From the NCBI GenBank assembly GCA_002591725.1, contig NJAL01000002.1, forward strand, positions 248,001 to 312,000: a stretch of 64,000 bases of DNA. Direction: 5' to 3'. The notes under the pieces were generated by a model, which was given only the letters and a program-made list of their open reading frames with translations, ran no database searches and was not told where the DNA came from. Below are positions 54,390-64,000 of the stretch, piece after piece. Source of the stretch: Candidatus Didemnitutus mandela. GTDB taxonomy: Bacteria > Verrucomicrobiota > Verrucomicrobiia > Opitutales > Opitutaceae. Every line of letters begins with the position of its first letter. Position 1 is the stretch's first letter. The position numbers and the translations under genes are program-made.

Positions 54390-55100
54390 ATTCCGCATTA
54401 GAGTGTCAAACTCTTTAATGAAATTCCTGTTGCCGCCAAGCCCTTAGTTTAGGGACGCCGACCAGTCCCTGTGCAATCGCGATCTGCAAATAGTCGCCAA
54501 GTCTCGTTCATGGCGAGCGGGCATCTCCATCTCAAAAATAGGCACGCAATACATGTCGATCGTATTCACGTAATACACACCCGAACTCGAGCCGCCGGGG
54601 CGCGGCTCCTCGTAGAAAGCTGTCATCGCACCCTTCTCGCAAAATCATTTCACATCGTGCACGACGAGTTGCACCTTCAGCAACGTGTCGAAAAACCCCA
54701 GCAGTTGAACGCGCATGTCGTCTAGACGCTCATGTAACAGCCGTAACAAGCTAGCCCATCGGCAGCTTCCAGACGCAATCGTGTCGGCTATCGCTATTTT
54801 CACTACGTCTCCAGAACGGTCTTAAACTGCTCGTAAGCGGACTTCATCAGCTCAGCTAGCGCCGCCCACGTATCGGCCGAACGACACATCTTTAGCCGAG
54901 CTATCGACAGTCGACAACGCCTCCACTTTCTCCGTAAAATTTTGTTATAGTATTCTTGGATTTTTTGGAGTTATTGAACGGTTACCCTATCAGAACTTGG
55001 CGACACAATTCGATCACTAACAGGAACACGAATTTCGGAATCAGGATTCACCTTCCGTTTCCGCACTTCAGTTGATCGAGAACGTCGGCGCCTCGGAATC
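54390..55100 (-). pseudogene. DUF885 metallopeptidase-like protein, C-terminal half remnant
   Basis: The minus strand reads YYEEPRPGGSSSGVYYVNTI, then DMYCVPIFEMEMPARHE, matching the DUF885 core (G---G-YYVNTYDLKSRP-YEMEALTLHE). In the intact family AVPGHH follows, but here the frame breaks at that zinc-like motif. HRDWSASLN and LGGNRNFI correspond to the continuing Q-ELEGLP-FR----GGNTAFVEGW. Upstream (54900-54780) ELMKSAYEQFKTVLE and VVKIAIADTIASGSCRW fit the linker before it. The N-terminal half is not recognisable. Such proteins are periplasmic peptidases of unclear substrate. Confidence 0.72.
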
Positions 55101-55859
55101 CAGACCGGATATTTAGATTAGATAACAGGATAACCATGATAGCACCAGCCATCAACCGCGCATTCAGCTCTGTAAATAAAGGGGCGATAGCTTGTGTTTC
55201 TCTACTCATTCGAGCTCAGTGAAGTTGATTCTGCGTTCCAGTTCACCGAGGTATTCAACCTTCAGCGAAAAGCCTCGCAAGGCGTGTGCTTTCGAAAAGA
55301 TCGTCCCACTTGTCGTAATTTTTCAGACCGAGCTACGTGTTGTATTGCGGACTCTTACGCGATCTCCTCGTCAAAAGCGCAACCAAAAATACGTTGGTTT
55401 TGGCCGGATCGGCGGCTATCTGCTACGCGATTCAGGTGATCAGGACAAGTGGCCAGACCATCCTGGTACGCAGCCTTGTTTCTCGTTCAGCAGATACTTC
55501 TGCCAAAATCGAGATTAAGATGATGCTCTGGCCCATCCAGCCGCCGCCAGTATTCCCCTACTCGTCACAGTTCCAAAGCGCACACCAATATAACTGATAA
55601 ACTAACCAGGAACCAGCAATGCGAAGCTCCGAGAAAGGATAACCAAGACGATAAAAGTGATCCCCAAGCCAAGTATTGGCAACAAACCGAAACGGATCTC
55701 AAAAAATCGATCCGCCAATGCCAACCAGCCGATCGTCAAAAAATAGCTCCGGCCGACCGCCGGAACCATTCTTCCTTAAAAAAGGATCCTCTATTTTTAT
55801 GTCACAGTTTCGCAGAAAAACAGGTTCCCATCATTCTCCAGAAATTATAGCCAATGTGA
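55101..55859. other. no intact gene
   Basis: Could include the eroded N-terminal half of the DUF885 gene, but no motif is readable. Plus-strand frames 55192-55518 and 55676-55930 show no homology. Confidence 0.35.
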
Positions 55860-57010
55860 TGCCTCTCTATAGCCAGCCCTGCGTAGTTTCAGGTCGTCCA
55901 GGGCGCCTGGAAATTGAAGCCGGCCCGTGACGCGGTCGATATCGAGCACCTCCCCTACAAAATACAGCCCCGGAGCAAGCTGGCTCTTTATGGTTTTGAA
56001 ATCGATTTCGCTCAGCCGCACGACGCCGGAAGTGACAAACGGCACCCACGTGGTCACCTACTTGCGCAAGCTCGCCGCCTTCACCTTTCCTAATTCGCAA
56101 CAAAACGACCCATCATTGATGGGCGGCGCCCAGTTCACCATCAACGTAAATCCATAGTTCCGCTCGTGCAGCAACCGCGCGTCCCAGGAGCAAAGCTTCA
56201 AGATCGTCGGCCCGCTCAATCCCAAATGCGTAAACAAGAGCGGGCCGTGTTTTCACAACGATGTGCCGGTCACAGGCAGCCGCCGCGTCCATCGCCTCGG
56301 AGCGCAGAAACAGGTATCTTGAGCAAAACAGAAAGTCGCCAAGCAAACTAGCAGCGCGGCAGCGAAAAATTTTGTGTAGGCTCTAATTGATGAACGTTCG
56401 CGATTGCGAGGAACAGTTGGCGCGCACATCAAGGAGCGTTTTTCAGAAAGTTTCCACAAATAAAATTGAGCACGTTTACGGTCGGTCAGCCACGACGCGT
56501 CGACAGCGCAAAATCGCCGTTCGTCCAAGCTAGACCTTGCTTTTCCCCGTTCACCGCAAAATAAATACTAAGCGATAATCGAAGTCTCTTCCTTCAACAG
56601 GAACTACCATAATTTTCAGATAATGAGAGACCTGTCTTTCTCGGTATAGGGCGAGCGAGGTCATGAGGCTCGCTGGCCACAATAGTGCAGTGAAAAACGC
56701 CTCGCTGCGCTGCGTCACTGGCATTATTCTAGCCACTTCCGGCTGTACAAGAATCGGGACTATTGAAATAGAAACCGACCCCGGTGCACACGAAACGGAA
56801 ACTCGCGTTCCTGACCAACGAACCACGTTTGTTGAGCCATCTAAACGTCAAGCAACATCTGCAACTTTGTAGCCAATCTCTACAGCATGTCTGGCTGACG
56901 CTAATACCAAACGCCGATTTTCGAGGAGCTCGAGATTGACTATAAAACGCCGCTCCCCTGCCGCTGGATAAGCTCTCGCGCAGCATGAAAAACCCCGCCA
57001 TTGCGTGCGG
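55860..57010 (-). pseudogene. BaiN/HI0933-family FAD-dependent oxidoreductase remnant
   Basis: The C-terminal part is clear. The frame at 56057-55880 reads FVTSGVVRLSEIDFKTIKSQ, then LAPGLYFVGEVLDIDRVTG, matching the family's V-AGGV-L-EID--TMESK--PGLYFAGE-LDIDG-TG-FN. Upstream NGGVFHAARELI near 57000 (like GAAG--AA----), LLGDFLFCSRYLFLRSEAMD then AAAACDR near 56340 (LLFTH-GLSGPA-LD), and MVNWAPP near 56140 keep the right order. Several frameshifts separate the pieces. The family are flavoproteins (some reduce bile-acid-like enones; most are uncharacterised). Confidence 0.76.
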
Positions 57011-58866
57011 TGCTAACTAGCACTCCGAAGGTGATCTTTTTCGACGAGCCGCTGCTTAAGCGGCCGCGCAGCGCTACAATTTTGAATCGGGTTGCAGCAT
57101 TTCTTTTTTCCACACCCATTCCACTCCGCTTTCTCGTCAGCACGGAACTGCTGCTGCTCACAACTCACAAATTTCGTCTCCGCTTTTTCTTCACCATCAT
57201 TTTCCGGAGTAGCAGCACGCTTGGGAAAAGCCCGCTTACGCATGCAACAGCTGGTGGCTGGCTTTCCCACGTCCAATCTTCATACCCTCCGCCGAATCAT
57301 TTACGCACGAACACCTTCTTTCACTCAGTCTGTATCCATGCCGCCAGCGACCCTTTGGTGTTATGCTGATAATCGGACTGGTAGCCGCATGTTGCTTCGA
57401 ACTAGACAAAAAAATCACCGGACTGACACAAGACTATGTCGCTTCGTTTATAAGCATGATCGCTTACACTGGCGGAGCCCCCTGGCCCTGCCCACGCGGC
57501 TGACTTCGTGGATGCTCGCGCTCTGGCCAGCACTAGTACTGCTAACCGCACATAATTTCTGTGTGGTGCGGTCGCCAGTTTCGTTCGAGCAGACAACCAT
57601 CGAGTCACCGCACAGCCGGTCGAGCAACAGGCGGCTGTGCCGTGCCAGTCGTTGGTGCCCCCAAAAAAGGCGCGGCCGAAACAGTTCCAGTTCACACCAA
57701 CTGGTTGGAACACGCTGGCCTTCTTATGGGGGAAATATTTCGCGATCGGACAGCTCGGCGAATCCCAACACATTTTTCATCATCGGAGCAGTCGCAACCA
57801 CCGTGGTCCACTTTGTTGCGCAATGCTAGGTCGCACGGTGCTGTTAAAAATCGTCGATTCCTTGGACATTATAATCGGTAACTGGGCTGCTGGTCGCGGT
57901 CAATGTTCCTACCGCAAGAAATCTAGCAGACGTTGACATAGCTCAACATCACGAAATCGTGTTCGGTAGCTGGGTGTACGTTGGTGTTCGGCCAGATTTT
58001 GACGCCGCTTGTGCTCATCGATTCGATACACTCTCCTTTTTGTCCCGAAGGGCAAACAAGCTCACGCTGCTGCTCGGCTCCAACGGCATCTTCGGTGGGG
58101 GGGTGTTGCTGCTGCCATTACGTCAGCGTGCTCTATTTTGCCGCGTGGATGCAAAACTGAGAAGGGCCACGCAGCATCAGCGGAATTGAAATGATAGGCC
58201 AGCAATTGATGTTTTCCCCAGCTACCTAATCGTGTCCCCGCCGGAGGGGACTTATTCTTCTTCACCTCAAATGCTCTATTGCGAAATGGTCGCTGCAGTA
58301 ACTTTTTCCACACTCGTGTGGCAGCACAGGTCTCAATGGCAGGCAATAGCAAAGTGATCAGCGTGGGTCTGGTAGCTCGACGCAAAGCTGGGAAACCTCG
58401 ATTTTTCCAGAAAAATGCCAAGCTAGACATGAAGAACACAATAAAATTTTATCGTCTGTCGCAGATCGCCAAGGAAGTCATAGATAGCTGCAAGTACCAA
58501 CTGCCATCAAAAATCCGCTTCTTCGCGACTTTGCCTACCGGTCAACCTATAGCCCTTCCGCAATAACGAAGTCGTCACTGAAAGCTGGGAACCGGACAAC
58601 TTCGAGTTTTTCGTCGACGCTCCGGGTGTACGAAAAAATCGCTGGCGTGTATCCCGTTGTCCGCTAAAATCATTCTTTTTCTGGAGGATGCCTGGAATCT
58701 AGAGAAAGGCAACGAAGCCTTTTACCGCTGTGAAGTTTATCTCATCTATTTTCACGAAAAATCGAACGTTATATACTTGGACAAAGAAGGATTTTAGTTT
58801 CATCTATAAATCTATTTTTAGCATGTCCGACTCACTCCCGTTTGGGAGCCAGCCAAACCAACCATT
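57011..58866 (+). other. decayed region, probable membrane-protein remnant, unidentified
   Basis: The plus strand near 57360-57560 gives VAACCFELDKKITGLTQDYV and, in another frame, TSWMLALWPALVLLTAHNF. NTFFIIGAVATTVVHFVAQC near 57770 and RRANKLTLLLGSNGIFGGGV near 58045 follow. At 58575-58780 VVTESWEPDNFEFFVDAPGV, then LEDAWNLEKGNEAFYRCEVY. The strand and hydrophobicity are consistent with one or two broken genes, but I recognise no family. A strong leader for the next gene is not evident. Confidence 0.35.
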
Positions 58867-59568
58867 ATGAAAAAGTTATTTGTCGCCATTTCTTTATTCA
58901 CCGCATTTTTGGGAGCGACATTTGGACATGCCAAGAACACGTTTAGCCTTAGCCGTTCGACCATCGTTAATCAGCTCGATACCTGCGAGGCGATCCTGCA
59001 AGATCTCCAATCAAGCGCTAAAACGGCGATTCCTTCGGCAGTTTTTCGGCAGGCTAAAGCTATTGTTATCATTAATCAATTTGAGGTCGGTTTATTACTC
59101 GGTGTGAAGGATGGCTACGCGATCGCTTTCGTGCGTCGCAAAGATGACCAATGGTCCCCCCCAGCTTTCTTTAACGTCGGCGAAGGCAGCCTCGGCCTCC
59201 AAGTTGGGGCAAAAGCGATAAAAACCGTTGTGGTCATAGTCGACGATTCGACCGCTCACCTTCTCGTCAAACGTCGCTTCAACTTGGGCGCTGAAATCAA
59301 GGTCGCCGCCGGCATGCACGCTGTCACAACTGAAGCAGCCACAAAGCCAATCGTCGGCGACACCAACGCCTATGTCTACTTACTGCAGGAAGGGTACTAC
59401 CTCGGCCTCTCCATTAATACCAGCTATCTTACTCCGGATAACATCGCCAACCACATCTTCTACAACACCAGCTATACAACGTCGAAAATCCTCTATAGCA
59501 AGAAAGTCAAGGCTCCGGGCGAGATGCTCTGGCTGCGCGACTACATTACACATCTGAGTAATAGGTAA
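58867..59568 (+). CDS. SYLF/YSC84-type lipid-binding protein, exported
   Basis: 233 residues with an N-terminal signal peptide (MKKLFVAISLFTAFLGATFG, cut near HAK). A SYLF domain follows over residues about 40-225: IPSAVFRQAKAIVIINQFEV (usual: IP--LL--A-AI-I-P), LGVKDGYAIAFVRRKDDQWS (G-G-G-GVL-VR---G-WS-P-F), GSLGLQVGAKAIKTVVVIVD, and a C-terminal GYYLGLSINTSYLTPDNIAN. Family members bind phospholipids or phosphoinositides; bacterial versions sit in the envelope and their role is unknown. The protein is uninterrupted. Start chosen at the ATG giving the signal peptide; no Shine-Dalgarno. Flanks are decayed. Confidence 0.92.
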   Translation: MKKLFVAISLFTAFLGATFGHAKNTFSLSRSTIVNQLDTCEAILQDLQSSAKTAIPSAVFRQAKAIVIINQFEVGLLLGVKDGYAIAFVRRKDDQWSPPAFFNVGEGSLGLQVGAKAIKTVVVIVDDSTAHLLVKRRFNLGAEIKVAAGMHAVTTEAATKPIVGDTNAYVYLLQEGYYLGLSINTSYLTPDNIANHIFYNTSYTTSKILYSKKVKAPGEMLWLRDYITHLSNR

Positions 59569-59639
59569 ACTTATTACGCTATTTAGCTCCTCTCACCTAT
59601 CGTATATCGCAGCGGTTTTTTATTTAACTTAGAGAATAT

Positions 59640-60170
59640 TTGCGCATCGAACATGTACATCTCCTGCACGGCTACCTCAGCCACGCGTCCCTGCACGTCG
59701 ACCCTCCCACTCCTCGGAAACGCAACTTTTCAGGCCCGCAGCGAAAAACTCCCTAACTCCAGTACCGACGTTTTCCACCAAGCCATTGGCGTAAAATGTC
59801 ATGCTCCGGCAACGGTTCTTTATAACCTATCGTTGTCACCGCCACATCCACGCTAAACAGCTCACAGGCTCCGCTGGCCATTTGCTCTGCCACGCCGCGC
59901 CATGCACAATTCACCGCTACCGCTTCAGCCCGGACCACGCCCAGCAACCGCACTTTCTGATCGAGCGTGTAAACGGTCACTCCGCCACGGAACGTAGGCC
60001 AACGCCCCCCGGTTGCAACGCGACCTCTGCCTGCGTATATCCAACCGTCAAAGCTTTCCGCTACAGCCAGCAACCAACCGGGGTGCGATGTGCGCTGAGA
60101 AATGGCTTTGTTTCCTCCGCCGCTTTCATAGACAAAAGGGCTAATTTGGAAAAATCGTATCAGCCACAAA
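59640..60170 (-). pseudogene. CinA/PncC-family nicotinamide-nucleotide amidase remnant
   Basis: The minus frame from 60169 reads LLAVAESFDGWIYAGR (family: LA-AESCTGG), then FRGGVTVYTLDQKVRLLGVV (F-GGVVAYSNE-K--LLGV). GVAEQMASGACELFSVDVAV and TTIGYKEPLPEH follow (AL-MAEGAR--FG-DVA---TGIAGP). After a frameshift PRSGRVDVQGRVAEVAV ends the domain near 59670. The active-site Ser-Cys of AESCTGG has become Ser-Phe, and the TGIAGP loop is lost, so it would be inactive even without the frameshift. PncC recycles nicotinamide mononucleotide to nicotinate mononucleotide for NAD. Confidence 0.84.
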
Positions 60171-60727
60171 AATTTTACTATTTTCCGGGCTGACCGTCCA
60201 AGCTATTTTCAAAAAACTCAAGGCCGGGAAAATGACCTACACGCTTAAACTCGCGATATCGGTTCGGGTTTTTCTGTTTCTGGATTTCGCTCGCCACCAC
60301 CGATGCTAGCCTTGTCGCACATTACCAGCTTAATGTCTTAGCAACGAAAAACAGTACAAGCTATTTTTACGCTTTCGACGGCGGCAGTCAAGCTACGTAT
60401 TCGTAGCTTTCGATATGAGCTCCAGCAAGACAACCAACTTTATTCCCAGAATCATACAACCTTTTCAAATATCTAAAAGCATGCCTGGGATCGGTCAGAC
60501 CTTCTTCTTGCCACAAAATGCGCAAATACTAGGGTAGTATCCTGCTTGCCAGTGAATCAGGCATTTTTTCGATCACTTTACGGGGAAAAAAGACCAACTG
60601 ACCGCAATTTTTCTCGGCAGCAAAGACGTCAATCGCCGCGATCAAGTTTGTCACGCCCAAGCAGTAATTAAGCGGATTCTTTTGCGCCATAAAGCAAGTT
60701 TTTCTGGCTGTTCAGCAGCGCCACCGA
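60171..60727. other. no gene recognised
   Basis: Mixed short frames on both strands; nothing identifiable. Confidence 0.4.
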
Positions 60728-61480
60728 TCACTTAACTTCCAAACCAACCGGACAGTGGTCGCTGCCCATGACCTGCGACTCGATCCAGGCGCGTTTCAGT
60801 TTGGAGCGCAGTTTTTCTGCCGCCACGAAGTAATCGACACGCCACCCGATGTTCCTCGCACGGCAATTCATCATCCCGCTCCACCATGTGTAGTGCCCAG
60901 GGCCTTTTTCGAACTCGCGAAATGTATCAACGAATCCGCTAGCGAGCAATGTAGAGAAATTCGTCCGCTCCTCGCCGGTAAAGCCCGCGTTACGGCAATT
61001 GGGATTGGCCAAATCGATCTCGGTATGCGCGACATTCAGATCTCCGCAAAAGATCACCGGTTTCTTTTTCCCCAACTCCTTGAGGTACGAGAGAAACGCT
61101 AGGTCCCACTCCTTTGTGCGATAGTCAAGCCGTGTGAGCCAACGCTGCGAGTTGGGTTGATAGACATTCAAGAGGTAGAAACCCGGATATTCCGCCGTAA
61201 TCACGCGTCCCTCGCTATCGTGGCCGGGAATGCCGATGCCAAAGGTCACGGAGAGGGTTGGCGCCCGGGAAAAGAGCGCCGTACCAGAGTAGCCTTTTTT
61301 CACAGCTGCACACCAGTGCAGCGTATAGCCAGCGGCCCAGGCCACATGCTGCACGTCGCCAGGGCGCGCCTTTATCTCCTGGAGGCAAATCACGTCGGCA
61401 TCGGTTTTCTCCATCCACTCGAGAAAACCTTTTTTTAACACCGCGCGGATTCCGTTCACATTCCAGGAAAGGAGTTTCAT
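60728..61480 (-). CDS. xth: exodeoxyribonuclease III (AP endonuclease)
   Basis: 250 residues, complete. It starts MKLLSWNVNGIRAVLKKGFL, the ExoIII/EEP-fold signature. Catalytic regions follow in order: ICLQEIKARPGDVQHV (metal-binding Glu), VYQPNS, FCGDLNVAHTEIDLANP (Asp-Leu-Asn), RNIGWRVDYFVAAEKL (Asp) and VMGSDHCPVGLEV (catalytic His near the C-terminus). The enzyme nicks DNA at abasic sites and trims 3' blocked ends in base-excision repair. Retention of a repair enzyme amid decay is notable, since many reduced genomes lose them. It is monocistronic; a clear Shine-Dalgarno is not seen. Confidence 0.96.
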   Translation of the reverse strand: MKLLSWNVNGIRAVLKKGFLEWMEKTDADVICLQEIKARPGDVQHVAWAAGYTLHWCAAVKKGYSGTALFSRAPTLSVTFGIGIPGHDSEGRVITAEYPGFYLLNVYQPNSQRWLTRLDYRTKEWDLAFLSYLKELGKKKPVIFCGDLNVAHTEIDLANPNCRNAGFTGEERTNFSTLLASGFVDTFREFEKGPGHYTWWSGMMNCRARNIGWRVDYFVAAEKLRSKLKRAWIESQVMGSDHCPVGLEVK

Positions 61481-62489
61481 CGTATAGAATTTTGCGCAAA
61501 TCGTGCGCTATTCGCAATTCGTTTTCCGCGGGATAGCGGTACGGCTCGACTCGTATTGGCTCGCCCGGAAAAATTTCCAGCAGGGAAGAAGAGCGCAACT
61601 CTGGGGAAGGGAAGCACCTTGAAAGTGAGCGTTTATTGCATCCAGAAGTTCATCGAAGCAGACATACCGTCGACGATTACAAACGGTAGGACAGCTTTCG
61701 TCACCGCGACCTAGTCGTCGGACTTTATGGGAGAAAATTCCCGCTTCTTGGATACGGCAACTTTGCGCGTGTCGACCAATTCAACCTTAGTATTGATGTG
61801 GGGAGCTACGATGTCCCCTGCGGTTTCACCGCAGGCTTTTCATCGAAAAGGTTTGTTTCAGTCTTGATCCGGCATATTCAGATTTCACGCTAAGCCCCCA
61901 TAGGGGACACTTGGCATATCAGTGCGGCCACGATAGAACTTAGATCTGTTTTGTGGAATTCTCGCAAGGGGCGGACTCAGAAATTATAAAATAATTGATT
62001 ATGAACAATTGCATAATTTTTATAATAAGACTCCACTAAAATCAAAGCGTCTGGTTGTTTATATTAACAATAAACATGATTATTTCAGTTCGGAAGGCCT
62101 TATAATCTTTCCAGAGCGCCAAATTTACGTTTTGGGGAAGCTAGGTAGCTTCCATGTGTCACCAAAAATTGACTAAGGGGGAAAGAACCCTTGGCGCGTA
62201 CAAGCCGCGCTCAAGAGAAAACAGATGCAGCCGTCATTCTAAGTAATCAAACTCATTGTGTATAATCCATCACCAAATCGCCTATAAATTTGCTCTGGAA
62301 TCTTTATAACTTCATATATTATCAGGTTATTTACCCATCTAATACTTCCTTTGTGGCATCTTTTAAAATAATATTAAAAAAAAACCTGACCTCAAATATT
62401 TTCTATAGTGACTGTTTCATTAACGCATCATCCTTAAAAATCAGTTCCTTTTGTGAGAAATCCAGTCGTTGTCATTGGCCAATTATCGC
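61481..62489. other. intergenic, AT-rich, with a hairpin
   Basis: No gene recognised. It contains the hairpin at 61817-61835 and a ccccatagggg palindrome near 61894. AT content rises strongly at 61980-62420. Confidence 0.45.
61817..61835 (+). terminator. 8-bp perfect hairpin followed by ctttt
   Basis: cctgcggt and accgcagg pair exactly around ttc, with ctttt just after on the plus strand. It looks like an intrinsic terminator, but no intact plus-strand gene precedes it, so it may be a leftover. Confidence 0.45.
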
Positions 62490-63960
62490 ACGATTTTTCT
62501 TCGTGTCCTCTTACTTTTTCCAACGCTCTTCTCTTGGCACACCGATTCCAGCAAGCGCCGCATGCCGTCTGAAGCTATTAGGAAATAAATCCCGCCATCA
62601 CCAGCGGCCTCACGACCGGTTATTTTGGCTCTTTTTTATGCATCCGTTTGCGCGAAAAGTCGTCGAGCATTTCGCTGTAGCTCTCCAAACGCTCGGCAGC
62701 CATATATTATTATAATATTATTATATATACTTTAATTCCCCCTAGTCCGAACCGATGGTCGGCGCATTAGTTACTTACATAGCCGGCACGCCAGAAGCGC
62801 AACACTTCTCCCGCGAGATTGCTTGCACGGCATCGTTTACCCCACCATCGACACTACCACGCCCGCTAAAGTTTTTCTCTAGAACCTCTAGCGGGCTTCC
62901 TTGTGCCCGCAAAGTCAAGGATCATCTCACACGTATCGGACTCATCGTTTCAGTTTATCTTGGAAAGCTTTCCGGGTAACGCTTCCGACAAATTTTCCCG
63001 ATCTCAACTGTGCCGTGCCCTTCCAATTGCCGGCGTCGACGACCTGGTTGTCGCCAACTGCGGCATGAGTGCGATTCACGCCGCCCTCCGAGAAACGTCC
63101 TGGTTACAGACCCCGCGCGGCAGCACCGGTTGGCTTTAACTTGGCTAGCTCTACCTCAACACGATCGCGATCCTCAGAAATTTTACCACCTCGACCGCCG
63201 ATTACGTTTACGTGCACAATGTCACAAATCTCACCGTAATCGAACGCACTTTGCTGTTCACGGTGCACGCATCGCCGAAGTCCCCACCAACCAGCTGGTC
63301 GAAAACGCCCAATTCCAAAAAATTTGCCAAGCTCTGTCGCCTTCACGATATTGGGTCTACTTCTCGATCCATCGGTCGTCTCTGTCTTCTGTTTCGATGT
63401 TTTCACGCACGTCACCGTCGTTGGATTCCAGCCTCACAAAATGCACAGATAGCAGCGGTAGTCTGACCGCCAGCCTCTGGGCAATCAAACCTATCCATCC
63501 AGACACCGTTGAACTCTGTGTCGACATCCGTGCACGCATCGGGCCATTTTGATCGCACGATGCCAGCCGCAAGCACCTCAAACGGCTGACCAAAACAGCG
63601 CAACAACGAAGCTAGCGCTAACAAGCCCACGATAAACACCACGCTAAGCTCGACAGCCAAGACCAGCCAGTAACGCAGATACTCCGCGCACTCCTACAAC
63701 TGTTTCGCTCCGCGCTCCAAACACCGAAACCGGCAACAGCACATCGACCAAAGCCACGTAACAAAAGTTAAAATCGTGCCTCCGGGTTCCGAAACCGTCA
63801 GAGGTACACGGTCCGCTCGACCGATCATCAGCCTGTCGATGGCGCCGACCAGGACCTGGAATATCTATCACACCACAACCGGGAAGACGAACTCCAGCGT
63901 AAGACGCAATTAGCGAACGATAGAGAGGAGCGTGGAAACGCGCGGAAGAAAGAAAAATTT
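62490..63960 (+). pseudogene. Cys/Met-metabolism PLP enzyme (cystathionine gamma-synthase-like) remnant
   Basis: Plus-strand pieces follow one gene of about 470 codons: SLGTPIPASAACRL (62538), the LTTGYF and MHPFARKVVEHFAVALQTLG region (62620-62695), then VTYIAGTPEAQHFSR. Further on, VVANCGMSAIHAALRETSWL (63045; family: ---GMSAI-A-L--), WLYLNTIAILRNFTT, VYVHNV and a degraded PTNPL come as EVPTNQLVENAQF. HDIGSTSRSIGRLC follows, then SSLTKCTDSSGSLTAS near 63430, the SLTKY-GSGD-MAG loop carrying the PLP lysine. Frames change many times. This long variant of the transsulfuration family would join activated homoserine with cysteine. An inverted repeat (62861-62868 with 62889-62896) lies inside. 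Confidence 0.72.
62861..62896. repeat. 8-bp inverted repeat gcccgcta / tagcgggc, 20-nt loop
   Basis: Perfect arms within the PLP-enzyme remnant, followed by ttcctt. Could be a weak terminator-like element or chance. Confidence 0.35.
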
Positions 63961-64000
63961 TTATGCAACACAGTGTATTTTGGTTTGGAGAACAGAACAG

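Noticed and set aside
57092-57829. 245-residue plus-strand open frame
   Set aside because: Composition changes along it and convincing hydrophobic segments switch frames; it is a remnant, not an intact gene.
1-64000. tRNA, rRNA, CRISPR array, prophage, polyketide or non-ribosomal peptide genes
   Set aside because: Looked for cloverleaf arms, repeats with spacers, and large megasynthase motifs; none seen.

Overview
This window looks like a piece of a bacterial chromosome caught in the middle of genome reduction. I find only 14 intact protein genes, covering roughly 15 kb (about 24 %) of 64 kb. Much of the rest is recognisable wreckage of ordinary free-living genes, carrying stop codons, frameshifts and small deletions. 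No rRNA, tRNA, CRISPR array, prophage or secondary-metabolite megasynthase was seen. The intact products (fused E1-E2 2-oxo acid dehydrogenase, DsbD, SWIB-domain protein, DUF4177 protein with tandem modules, bifunctional aspartokinase-homoserine dehydrogenase) fit Verrucomicrobiota, probably Opitutales. The combination of such a lineage with very low coding density resembles host-restricted symbionts such as the ascidian-associated Opitutaceae. That placement is inference from protein style, not a database result.

Layout. 1-1015: dead IS3-family element. 3424-6567: intact E1alpha-E1beta-E2 fusion. 6700-7160: enoyl-CoA hydratase remnant. 9240-10529: DUF4177 repeat protein. 10770-12160: PQQ sugar dehydrogenase/cytochrome remnant, then an rsuA remnant. 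14885-15577: RDD membrane protein. 15608-18013 (minus strand): a complete but decayed four-gene RiPP operon (small Cys/Lys-rich secreted precursor, DUF692 multinuclear iron oxidase, DUF2063 partner, DoxX membrane protein), the most interesting system here. 18200-22000: decayed 2-hydroxyacid dehydrogenase, M13 metallopeptidase and RidA around an intact flavin reductase. 24250-25023: HsdR remnant. 29960-32443: intact aspartokinase-homoserine dehydrogenase. 33740-35990: GAF and AI-2E transporter remnants. 35997-38123: intact dsbD, followed upstream by a cysteine synthase remnant. 40779-43668: SWIB protein, ABC exporter remnant, RNA-binding protein. 43792-45670: mgtE and ABC-2 permease remnants. 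47083-50514: cluster of intact genes (TerC, two Hsp20, MalY-type C-S lyase). 50740-57010: dus, DUF885 and BaiN-type remnants. 58867-61480: SYLF protein, cinA remnant, exonuclease III. 62490-63960: cystathionine-synthase-type PLP enzyme remnant.

Functionally, what survives is housekeeping and stress handling: carbon entry into acyl-CoA, the homoserine branch of amino-acid synthesis, periplasmic thiol chemistry, small heat-shock chaperones, RNA binding and DNA repair. What has been lost includes metal and sugar oxidation, peptidases, restriction, transporters, cysteine/transsulfuration enzymes and the metal-related RiPP pathway. Pseudogene calls come from reading conserved motifs in successive frames by eye; boundaries are approximate.
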